Source: Mucilaginibacter celer | Lineage (GTDB): Bacteria; Bacteroidota; Bacteroidia; Sphingobacteriales; Sphingobacteriaceae | Direction of reading: 5' to 3' | Length of the DNA stretch: 64,000 nt | Assembly (NCBI RefSeq): GCF_003576455.2 | Contig: NZ_CP032869.1 | Location: forward strand, 1,798,001 to 1,862,000 | In this document: in pieces, positions 45,226-55,202 of the stretch | How positions within the stretch are numbered: position 1 is the stretch's first letter | Layout of the letters: each line of letters opens with the position of its first letter | The notes under the pieces: generated by a model | Seen by the model: only the letters and a program-made list of their open reading frames with translations | What the model was told of the DNA's origin: nothing | Databases searched by the model: none | Position numbers and translations under genes: made by a program

Positions 45226-47781
45226 ATGCAATTAAAAATTTACTTACCCAAGCCGGTTACGGTGGTGGTGATGGCTTTAATTTTTTGCCTGCCAGCCCTC
45301 CGGAGCCCGGCTCAAAAACTAAAACTAAATAAACTGGGCTACTTTGAAACGCCCGGCGTAAACGTACTGGTATTCAGTAATCAATATAACGGAATTTTCC
45401 AGGACGAAAAAACTGCGGGCGTTGAACTGATTCACCACGGTGTGCGTACCATTACCGGCGGCGCGGTACGCCTGCAAAACACGCCCGAGCAATGGGACCT
45501 GGTACCTACGATGTCGAGCCGAAAGGTAGATAGTGTTAATCACCGTATAGATGTAACCATGCATTATGCCGATTATGATTTTGATTCGCGGATCAGCGTA
45601 GTATCAAAAGGTAATGGTGTTGAGTTGAGTTTATACCTCGATAAGCCTGTTCCGGAGAAGTTAGCCGGCAGGGCAGGGTTTAATCTCGAGGTAATCCCGT
45701 CCGCTTATTTTGAGAAAACATTTTTTGTTGACGGAAAACCGGGCGAGTTTCCTTTGTATCCGGCAGGCTTAACAAAAATGCTTCCTTCGGGTCAGAAGGT
45801 TCCTCAGTTTGCAGGCTTTAGCACCTTTGATGACCGAGGCCGCAACGAATTTATTGATCCGGCTCCGCTTGCTACCGGCAAAACGCTGGTGATGGCTCCT
45901 GAAGATCCTGAACGTAATATCAAAATCCAATCAGCTGATGCCGATCTGATGTTATTTGACGGCCGAAGCCTTGCGCAAAACGGTTGGTTTATTGTGCGTA
46001 GCCTGTTACCCGCCGGTAAAACCGGCAAGGTGTTAACCTGGTATATCGAGCCTAACGCCGTACCTAACTGGAAACGTGCGCCGGTAATTGAGTTTTCGCA
46101 GGTAGGTTATCGTCCGGAGCAACAAAAAACGGCCGTAATAGAACTTGATAAAAGTGATGCGCCGTTAAAAACCGCAACTCTTTTTGAGGTAACAGCCGAC
46201 GGGAAATATATTGAACGGCTAAAATCAGACGTGCAGCACTGGGGCCAATTTACCCGCTATAATTATTTAAAGTTTGATTTCAGCAGCGTAAAAAAATCCG
46301 GTTTATATGTTATTGCCTACGGCAATCAAAAAACCAATGCCTTTCCTATTAATGCCAACGTTTATGAAAACATAGGGCACCCCACTATGGATGTCTGGTT
46401 CCCTGTTCAGATGGACCATATGATGGTGAATGAGGCCTACCGCGTGTGGCATGGCGCTCCGTTTTTGGATGATGCCTTGCAGGCTCCGCCCAATCATCAG
46501 CACTTTGATACTTACAAAATGGGGGCCACAACCGATACCAAATACAAACCGCTTGAGCGCATCCCCGGCCTTAACGTTGGGGGGTGGTTTGATGCCGGTG
46601 ATTTTGACATCGAAACGCCATCGCATTGTAGCGTTGTACTAAGTTTTGCCGAGGCCTGGGAGAATTTTAAGATAGACCGTGATGAAACTTATGTTGATTA
46701 CCCAACCCACTACGTTGATATACACCGGCCGGATGGTAAGCCCGATGTTTTACAGCAACTGGAACACGGTACGCTTGCACTGGTGGCGCAGGTAGTGAAT
46801 ATCGGCCACGCAGCGCGCGGAATTATTGTGCCAAACTTACACCAGTACCACCACCTTGGCGATGCGGTTAACGAAACAGACAATCTGCCTTACAATCCAT
46901 TATTAAAACCTTATCAATCGGATGGTAAATCAAGTGGTACGATGGATGACAGATGGGCGTTTACCACCCGGAACATTGCACTGGATTACCAGACTGCGGC
47001 AGCACTTGCCGCAGCCAGCAGGGCGCTGAAAGGCTACAACGATACCTTATCTGTAAAAAGCCTGCAATGTGCCCGCAAACTGTGGCTTGAAGACGACAGC
47101 CTGAAAATGCATATGGACTCGGCTGCTAAAGCACGTAACATGTTTGCCTCGGGCAACGAAATGCAGGCCGCGCTTCAATTATATATCACCACAAAGGAGC
47201 CGCAGTTTGCAGATCATTTCAAAAAAATGATCATGCCCATGCTTGATCGTTTTCCCGGCTTTGTTATGATTAATGCCTTGCACGCCTATCCATACATGGA
47301 CAAAGATTACCAGGATAAAATTGCAGGCTATATGCAAAAATATAAAGCCTCGTGCGATGAATATGATAAGCAAAACCCTTATGGTGTACCGGTTACTCCC
47401 GGCGGCTGGGGCGGTAGCGGCCAGGTAATAAACTTTGCCATCACCAACTACTATGCTAATAAGTATTTCCCTAATATCATAGGTCAGGAGTATGTTTATA
47501 AAGGGTTGAACTATATCTTCGGATGCCATCCTTATTCAAACCTCTCCTTTGTATCGGCAGTTGGCGGTCGTTCAAAAAAAGTAACCTATGGTAATAACCG
47601 GGCCGATTTCAGGTTTATCCCTGGTGGTGTGGTTCCAGGTATCCTGTTACTGAAACCCGATTTTCCTGAAAATAAAGAAGACTGGCCGTTTTTCTGGGGC
47701 GAGAACGAAGTAACGATAGGAGGCTGTGCACAATACGTTGTTTTGTCGGGAGCCGTTAATCAGTTAGGGCAGCATAATTAA
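45226..47781 (+). CDS. GH9 family endoglucanase or xyloglucanase-type glycosidase
   Basis: A signal peptide ends near RSPAQ. A beta-rich N-terminal region of about 255 residues precedes the Ig-like CelD_N domain (about 290-385, IEFSQVGYRPEQQKTAVIEL). The (alpha/alpha)6 GH9 domain carries GGWFDAGDFDIETPSH with catalytic-base candidates Asp456 and Asp459, LNYIFGCHPYSNLSFV, and the acid in GENEVTIGG (Glu828). GH9 enzymes act on beta-1,4-glucans, and some on xyloglucan or mixed-linkage glucan. It is transcribed away from the xylan operon and ends at a bidirectional terminator. The unassigned N-terminal region is not needed for the GH9 fold. Confidence 0.88.
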   Translation: MQLKIYLPKPVTVVVMALIFCLPALRSPAQKLKLNKLGYFETPGVNVLVFSNQYNGIFQDEKTAGVELIHHGVRTITGGAVRLQNTPEQWDLVPTMSSRKVDSVNHRIDVTMHYADYDFDSRISVVSKGNGVELSLYLDKPVPEKLAGRAGFNLEVIPSAYFEKTFFVDGKPGEFPLYPAGLTKMLPSGQKVPQFAGFSTFDDRGRNEFIDPAPLATGKTLVMAPEDPERNIKIQSADADLMLFDGRSLAQNGWFIVRSLLPAGKTGKVLTWYIEPNAVPNWKRAPVIEFSQVGYRPEQQKTAVIELDKSDAPLKTATLFEVTADGKYIERLKSDVQHWGQFTRYNYLKFDFSSVKKSGLYVIAYGNQKTNAFPINANVYENIGHPTMDVWFPVQMDHMMVNEAYRVWHGAPFLDDALQAPPNHQHFDTYKMGATTDTKYKPLERIPGLNVGGWFDAGDFDIETPSHCSVVLSFAEAWENFKIDRDETYVDYPTHYVDIHRPDGKPDVLQQLEHGTLALVAQVVNIGHAARGIIVPNLHQYHHLGDAVNETDNLPYNPLLKPYQSDGKSSGTMDDRWAFTTRNIALDYQTAAALAAASRALKGYNDTLSVKSLQCARKLWLEDDSLKMHMDSAAKARNMFASGNEMQAALQLYITTKEPQFADHFKKMIMPMLDRFPGFVMINALHAYPYMDKDYQDKIAGYMQKYKASCDEYDKQNPYGVPVTPGGWGGSGQVINFAITNYYANKYFPNIIGQEYVYKGLNYIFGCHPYSNLSFVSAVGGRSKKVTYGNNRADFRFIPGGVVPGILLLKPDFPENKEDWPFFWGENEVTIGGCAQYVVLSGAVNQLGQHN

Positions 47782-47838
47782 TCAAACTTTTTATCAAACA
47801 GGTTGAAAGCAACGATTGATTAATCCTCGATATAAAAT

Positions 47839-47877
47839 AAAACCCTGCCGATGATCTGTCGGCAGGGTTTTATTTTT
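47839..47877. terminator. Bidirectional Rho-independent terminator
   Basis: AAAACCCTGCCGA (47839-47851) pairs perfectly with TCGGCAGGGTTTT (47859-47871) around a 7-nt loop. ATTTTTGG follows on the plus strand and TTTTATTTTAT follows on the minus strand. It lies between the converging GH9 and CE1 genes and can end both transcripts. Confidence 0.88.
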
Positions 47878-47904
47878 GGAGGTGTTAGCGAAATATAAAA
47901 GTGT

Positions 47905-49593
<1,689 letters not shown>

Positions 49594-52500
49594 ATGATGC
49601 ATTTTTTACCCCAGCTGTATATGCGCAGAACTATTTTTGCGGTGCTTACCTGTATTGCGCGCGTTGTATTGGTGCGGGCTGCTTTAATGCTGCTTTGCAT
49701 CCCGGTATATGCACAAAAACCTAACCTTAAATTTACTGCGCTAACCACCAAACAGGGTTTAATGGGTAATGCCGTAACCGCTATTTTAAAGGATAACAGC
49801 GGCATGATATGGATAGGCACCTCAGAAAGCCTGAACAGGTATGATGGCAAGCGGTTTAAGGTTTATCCGCTTAGCACTAAAAGGCAGGTTGAACTCGGTT
49901 CGAACGAAATAAGCGGGATAAGCATGGACCATAGTGGTACGCTTTGGGTGAGCACTATTGGTTACGGTCTTTATTATTACGATAGGGCTGCAGACGTTTT
50001 TCAAAGCTTTACATCTCCTTTAAAAGGCCAGCGCATAAGCCAGGGTGTGGTAACTGCTGTTTGTGCAAATAGCAAGGACTATATCTGGGTGGGCACCGTA
50101 AACGGACTCGATGTGATTAATCCCGACCGGAAGCATATCAACCATATCGAAACCGGAACAGATAAACCGGGCGGGATTCCGGTTAAAACCATAAACTATA
50201 TTTTTGAGGATAGCTATGGCAGGATGTGGGTATGTACCGGTGCGGGCCTTTATTTATACGATGAGGCGCACAAGCGCTTTAAAGGGTTCCGTCATCAAAA
50301 AAATGATCCCGGCAGCCTGCCTTCGGATGTTGTGATGACTGTAGCCGAGGATAAAATGGGTAATGTGTGGGTAGGTACCGCAAATGGCCTGAGCCGCCTG
50401 GCAACAGACGGTGAGCATTTTACCAATTATTGCTACAATGATAAGGATGAGCACTCATTATGCGGCGATATTGTTTACAGCGTTGCTGCCGAGGATAAGA
50501 ACCATATTTGGGTGGGTACAGAGGGGGGGCTTAACATTATGGATATCAATACCGGGCAATCCATCCGCTACCGTCACGATCCCCGCGATCCGTATAGCCT
50601 TAACAGCAAATCCATCCGCAATATTTACATCGACCCCAAAGGTATTTATTGGGTTGGTACTTATATGGGCGGCATCAATAAGTACGACAAGAACCTCACT
50701 TTATTTAATTATGTGCAACCTACCGAGTTGGATCCCTATGGTTTAAGTACGCCCATTGTATCATCATTTGCTCAGAAAAATGATAATGAGTTGTATGTAG
50801 GTTCAGATGGCGGCGGCTTGAGCATCTTCAATAACAAAACCAACCGCTTCAGCCACGTACTTATTCAGCCTAAGGAAAAAATAAATTCGGCAGGCCTTCC
50901 TATTTTGGCAATGTTGCTTGATCGCAGAAAACAATTATGGATAGGAACATTTGGCCACGGCGTTTTTAAACTCAATACTGCAAATAATGCCTACACACAA
51001 TTTACAGGCGGTAAAGGAAAGCAAAACATCAGTCAAAATAATATTTTCTGTTTCCAGGAAGACCATTTCGGTAACGTATGGATTGGTACCAACGGGGCCG
51101 GTGTAGATATTTTTGATGCTAAAGCGGATACCTTCCGCCGGTTTGCACCGTCGTTTTCGGCTGCAAAAGGGTACAAGCTTCCGTCGAACGGCTACATCAG
51201 GGCATTTGAAGAGGATAGGGATGGCAATATGTGGATCGGGTCGTATGGAACCGGAATAGCGATATATAATCCGGCTACCGGAGTGTTCGAAACGCTGAAC
51301 CCCACTAATACCGGCTTACCTATAGCCGAGGTGGTGTCGTTAAAAAAGGATGCTGATGGCAATATGTGGATAGGTACCAATGGCGATGGACTTTTTTGTT
51401 ATAATCATTTCCAAAAAAAAATAACCGCTTTTAAATATAACAACCAGTTGCCAAACGGCGTGATTTGTAAAATTTTACAGGATAAAACGAGTAATATATG
51501 GTTTAGTACTAACGAGGGCATTGGTCGGATTGATCCGGCAGACCAAAAACTTTACGTTTACTGTCATGATAATGGCCTTCAAAATAATGTGTTTTTAAAC
51601 GGCGCCGGAATCATTGCTGCTGATGGCACGCTTTATTTTGGTGGTGTTGATGGTTTTAATTACTTTAAGTCTTCGGATGTCAGGTTCAATAAAAATGTAC
51701 CGCCGGTTGTGTTAACCACCTTGAGCGTAGATAGTAAACGGATTTCGCCTGATCATGACAATCCTCAGCCCATCAACATCAGCGAGGATAAGCAAATTAC
51801 CATTAAGTATAAGCAGGATTTTACCATCAGCTTTGTGGCGCTTAATTATACGCTTCCGCAGCAAAATAAATATTCGTACATATTGGAGGGATTTAGTAAT
51901 TCCTGGAAAAATGCGGGTACGTCCACAACCGCCAGTTATACCAACCTTGATCCCGGCGAATACACCTTCAGGGTTCGGGCTTCCAATAACGACGGCAAAT
52001 GGAATGATACCGGCGCTTCGTTGAAAATTATAGTGAAACCACCTTTCTGGATGACTATATATGCCTATATATTTTACGTTTTGCTTGCTTTTGGTGTGTT
52101 GTTGCTCATCCGCAGGCAAGGCGTTAAAAAGCTTAAAAAGAAACTGCACGATGAGCAGGAACGTAAAGCGGCCGAAGCCCGGCATGAGCTTGATGAGATG
52201 AAGATTAAGTTTTTAACCAACCTGAGTCATGAGTTCCGTACGCCGATCTCATTAATTATGGCACCGGTTGATAAGCTTTTGGAGCAACCGAACACCGAAC
52301 CTGTTACGGAACAATTGAGTGTTATTAAAAGAAATTCGCGCAGGTTGTTAAACCTGGTTAATCAGTTGCTCGATTTCAGGAAGCTTGAAGAGAACGAGCT
52401 TAAGCTGAATTTGGTTGAGGGCGAATTTATATCATTTGTGCGCGAAGTTGCCGATTCGTTTTACGACCTGGCTAACCGTAAAAAGATCAATACCATATTT

Positions 52501-53778
52501 AAAACAGCAGGCGAGCGCTTGTTTGCAAAATTTGATCATGATAAAGTGGAGCGGATTTTATTTAACCTGTTATCCAACGCTTTCAAATTTACGATGGCAG
52601 GCGGGCAAATTACAGTGGAAGTTACCGCTCCCGTAGTATCTGCCGATGGCAATTCATATCAGCTCAGCATCTCGGTTGCGGATACAGGCACAGGGATTTC
52701 GCCCGATCAGGTAAAGCATGTTTTTGACAGGTTTTACCAGGCCGATGCACAGCCTGCCATTCTTAACCAGGGCAGCGGAATAGGTTTATCCATAACCCGC
52801 GAGCTTGTGCTGTTGCATGGCGGCGAAATAAGCGTAGAAAGTGAACCGGGTAAAGGATCAACATTTTCTTTAACTATTTTATTGCCGGTAATTAATTTGT
52901 CAGAAACTGCAATCCGCAATGAAATCGCCAGCGAAGCAGTTGCCGAAATTATTGATGAGGAAACTGAAATTAAACCCCGGTCAGGCTCTGCAACAGGCGT
53001 TAACCCTCCTCATGTATTAATTATTGAAGATAATGATGAGATGAGGCATTATCTGGCCGATAACCTCGGTGCCAACTACAAAGTATCGGAGGCTGTTAAC
53101 GGCCGGGACGGATGGCACAAAGCGCTTGCCGTGCACCCCGATTTGATAGTCAGTGATATCAGCATGCCTTATATGGATGGGATCCAGCTAAGCTGTAAGC
53201 TCCGGGCTGATAAACGAACAAGTCACATCCCGATTATTTTATTAACTGCCATGGCCAGTCAAAAGGAACAACTTGCTGGTTTGGAATTGGGGGTGAACGA
53301 CTACCTAACCAAGCCTTTCAACTTCGATATCCTGAATATCAAGATCAAAAACCTGTTGCATTTAAATAAGTCGCTTAAGGAAACCTATCAGAAGAAAATT
53401 AAGGTTATTCCTGCGGATATGGATATCGAATCTTCGTCCGAACGGTTTATTAAAGATGTGGTGATGTATATTGAGAAAAATATGAACAATCCTAAATTTT
53501 CTGTCGAAGAGATCAGCCATCACTTTAGCATGAGCCGCGGATCGTTTTATAGCAAGATCACCGAGCTCACCGGCGAACCGCCCGTAGAATTTATCCGCTC
53601 GATAAAACTGGATAAGGCAACGGTATTGTTGGAAAAAACCGATCTGACCATTGCCGAGATCGCTTATTCCATCGGTTTTTCAACGCCTCATTACTTTACC
53701 AAATCATTCAAGGCAAAATATAATATCCTGCCATCCGAATACCGGGTGAAAAAGGGAAGCGTTAAGAGTGTTGCTTAA
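49594..53778 (+). CDS. Hybrid two-component system regulator (sensor, kinase, receiver, AraC in one protein)
   Basis: The frame opens at 49483, but the promoter candidate covers that ATG, so I prefer 49594 (next choices 49597 and 49621). A signal peptide ends near PVYAQ. About 49730-51700 encodes many reg_prop blades (repeats such as GMIWIGTSESLNRYD, GNVWVGTANGLSR), forming two periplasmic propellers. A Y_Y_Y domain lies at about 51780-52030, a membrane helix near 52050-52110, HisKA with phospho-acceptor His at 52228 (NLSHEFRTP), an HATPase with GTGIS and GSGIGLS, a receiver with Asp at 53155 (VSDISMPYMDG), and a C-terminal AraC domain (53450-53760). Such proteins switch on polysaccharide loci after binding an oligosaccharide in the periplasm. 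The flanking xylan genes are the likely targets (inference). Confidence 0.93.
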   Translation: MMHFLPQLYMRRTIFAVLTCIARVVLVRAALMLLCIPVYAQKPNLKFTALTTKQGLMGNAVTAILKDNSGMIWIGTSESLNRYDGKRFKVYPLSTKRQVELGSNEISGISMDHSGTLWVSTIGYGLYYYDRAADVFQSFTSPLKGQRISQGVVTAVCANSKDYIWVGTVNGLDVINPDRKHINHIETGTDKPGGIPVKTINYIFEDSYGRMWVCTGAGLYLYDEAHKRFKGFRHQKNDPGSLPSDVVMTVAEDKMGNVWVGTANGLSRLATDGEHFTNYCYNDKDEHSLCGDIVYSVAAEDKNHIWVGTEGGLNIMDINTGQSIRYRHDPRDPYSLNSKSIRNIYIDPKGIYWVGTYMGGINKYDKNLTLFNYVQPTELDPYGLSTPIVSSFAQKNDNELYVGSDGGGLSIFNNKTNRFSHVLIQPKEKINSAGLPILAMLLDRRKQLWIGTFGHGVFKLNTANNAYTQFTGGKGKQNISQNNIFCFQEDHFGNVWIGTNGAGVDIFDAKADTFRRFAPSFSAAKGYKLPSNGYIRAFEEDRDGNMWIGSYGTGIAIYNPATGVFETLNPTNTGLPIAEVVSLKKDADGNMWIGTNGDGLFCYNHFQKKITAFKYNNQLPNGVICKILQDKTSNIWFSTNEGIGRIDPADQKLYVYCHDNGLQNNVFLNGAGIIAADGTLYFGGVDGFNYFKSSDVRFNKNVPPVVLTTLSVDSKRISPDHDNPQPINISEDKQITIKYKQDFTISFVALNYTLPQQNKYSYILEGFSNSWKNAGTSTTASYTNLDPGEYTFRVRASNNDGKWNDTGASLKIIVKPPFWMTIYAYIFYVLLAFGVLLLIRRQGVKKLKKKLHDEQERKAAEARHELDEMKIKFLTNLSHEFRTPISLIMAPVDKLLEQPNTEPVTEQLSVIKRNSRRLLNLVNQLLDFRKLEENELKLNLVEGEFISFVREVADSFYDLANRKKINTIFKTAGERLFAKFDHDKVERILFNLLSNAFKFTMAGGQITVEVTAPVVSADGNSYQLSISVADTGTGISPDQVKHVFDRFYQADAQPAILNQGSGIGLSITRELVLLHGGEISVESEPGKGSTFSLTILLPVINLSETAIRNEIASEAVAEIIDEETEIKPRSGSATGVNPPHVLIIEDNDEMRHYLADNLGANYKVSEAVNGRDGWHKALAVHPDLIVSDISMPYMDGIQLSCKLRADKRTSHIPIILLTAMASQKEQLAGLELGVNDYLTKPFNFDILNIKIKNLLHLNKSLKETYQKKIKVIPADMDIESSSERFIKDVVMYIEKNMNNPKFSVEEISHHFSMSRGSFYSKITELTGEPPVEFIRSIKLDKATVLLEKTDLTIAEIAYSIGFSTPHYFTKSFKAKYNILPSEYRVKKGSVKSVA

Positions 53779-53825
53779 AAGCCGATTAAATTCGATTAAA
53801 GCCGTTAATGGGTAAATAAACTTCA

Positions 53826-53953
53826 TTGCCGTTGGTTTCAACTAACGGAATATTGATTGACAATGAAAGGGCTTTAGCCCAAATCAGCCGTACCGAGTTG
53901 GGCTAAAGCCAAAAATTTCCGGCATCTTCACCGTTGGTTAAAACCAACGGCAA
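53826..53953. repeat. Nested palindromic intergenic element
   Basis: The outer arms TTGCCGTTGGTTT (53826-53838) and AAACCAACGGCAA (53941-53953) are perfectly complementary. Inside them GGCTTTAGCCCAA (53870-53882) pairs with TTGGGCTAAAGCC (53898-53910). Each outer arm is also part of a local palindrome, such as CCGTTGGTT-aa-AACCAACGG at 53931-53950. This design fits a REP- or MITE-like dispersed extragenic palindrome and could also end transcription after the hybrid regulator. No other copy was seen in this window. Confidence 0.7.
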
Positions 53954-54011
53954 TTAATCTTTTTTAGAATTCTATTAAACACACTCACTTATGGTGATAA
54001 TATAATAGATA

Positions 54012-54905
54012 TTATTTGCCTGAGTTTCCCTTTGTTTGAACAGGCAAAGGATCGGAAGTAACCATCGCCTTATAACCCAGCAGCTCAAGCATTTTTAGCC
54101 CATATCTTGTGCCTAACATCCGGTACCCCCCGGCCGTAAAATGAAGTTTGTCGGGTGCTGCCGGGCAACCGGCCGAGTTAATCACGTAGGCGTTTGAGAT
54201 AACCTCCGGGAGTTTATCAATTATACCATTCATAGCGGCGCATTTACCGCCCTGATCCTCGTTAACCAATTCGCCGGCCAATAACGGCACTTTTCTGGCT
54301 TTTAAATGAAGGTCTTTCATCAGCATAGTATAAATCCCTTTCACTTTTTGTGTCCAGAGGGTATCATTGGGGTTTGATTCGCCCTGGTGCAGCAAGATCC
54401 CTTTAATCACGCCATATTTTTGTGCTATTTTAGCCATCTCCACCAAATGACCATAGGGATTGCCCCCGTATTCATTAATCATATTCACCATCCATGCGGG
54501 TGCCGTGGCAGCATAATCTTTAAAAATATCTTTCTGAAATAATTCAATCTTACAGCCCGCTACCGATACGTTAACAATACCCACGGTTATATCCCCGGGC
54601 AGGTTGGCTATTAAGGTGCGGCCAAAGTAATCAGCAGGGGTAAGGCCGGTATTACAGCGGGCCAGCGGCGGTACCGCCGTGTACCAGTTGCCTTTGCTGC
54701 GTTTAAGGTTGGGGCAATTAACAGTTTCCAATACCTGTAAACGCGGATCCACAATAGTATCCTGTGGCTGTATGCGTGCATTGCCTTCCATGTTGGATTG
54801 GCCAAAGCATAAAAAAATATAAAACTTTTTGTTTTGGGCCGATGCCTTGCCGGCGAGCAACACAATAATCACAAACAGGGAAAGAAAAAAGCTTTTTGCT
54901 TTCAT
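54012..54905 (-). CDS. CE6/SASA-type carbohydrate esterase
   Basis: A signal peptide ends near GKASAQ. The SGNH-like fold of sialate O-acetylesterase/CE6 acetylxylan esterases is shown by FLCFGQSNMEG (nucleophile Ser37), GIVNVSVAGCKIE, ILLHQGESNPNDT and DKLHFTAGGYRMLG with the catalytic His near residue 255. The size (297) is normal for a single-domain member. In this locus it probably removes acetyl groups from xylan. It is transcribed divergently from the GH3 gene and may share the palindromic sites between them. Confidence 0.85.
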   Translation of the reverse strand: MKAKSFFLSLFVIIVLLAGKASAQNKKFYIFLCFGQSNMEGNARIQPQDTIVDPRLQVLETVNCPNLKRSKGNWYTAVPPLARCNTGLTPADYFGRTLIANLPGDITVGIVNVSVAGCKIELFQKDIFKDYAATAPAWMVNMINEYGGNPYGHLVEMAKIAQKYGVIKGILLHQGESNPNDTLWTQKVKGIYTMLMKDLHLKARKVPLLAGELVNEDQGGKCAAMNGIIDKLPEVISNAYVINSAGCPAAPDKLHFTAGGYRMLGTRYGLKMLELLGYKAMVTSDPLPVQTKGNSGK

Positions 54906-54985
54906 TTGATATTTGGGTTTTTATGGCGACAGATAAAGCCGCCTGTCATCCCATAAAAATAGCCTAACCGCCAATTATGCTATTA

Positions 54986-55095
54986 CAACAATTGTTGAAA
55001 GTGCTATAACAGTTGTTTACGCCGTTTTTTTTAATGGCCTGTTAGCAAGAGCCGATAAATCATAAATATGTGATTAACATGTATTTAAAATACAT
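54986..55095. promoter_or_regulatory. Two palindromes between CE6 and GH3 genes
   Basis: CAACAATTGTTG (54986-54997) is a perfect 12-bp palindrome. ATGTATTT-A-AAATACAT (55079-55095) is a perfect palindrome of 17 bp with one central base. They lie in the short divergent region between the esterase and GH3 genes and look like sites for dimeric regulators. The binder is unknown. Confidence 0.35.
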
Positions 55096-55202
55096 CGAAT
55101 TGCGGTAAACCAAAGTGTTAACCTTTTCAACATGCGTGTCATTTAAAGTTTATGGCTCTCGATACATTTGAATCTGCAAACCAGACTAACCACCAATTGT
55201 AT

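Noticed and set aside
50523..50529. Seven-base G run in the hybrid regulator gene
   Set aside because: It is shorter than the tracts normally involved in phase variation and lies in a conserved propeller repeat; unlike the G10 tract in SusC it is probably neutral.
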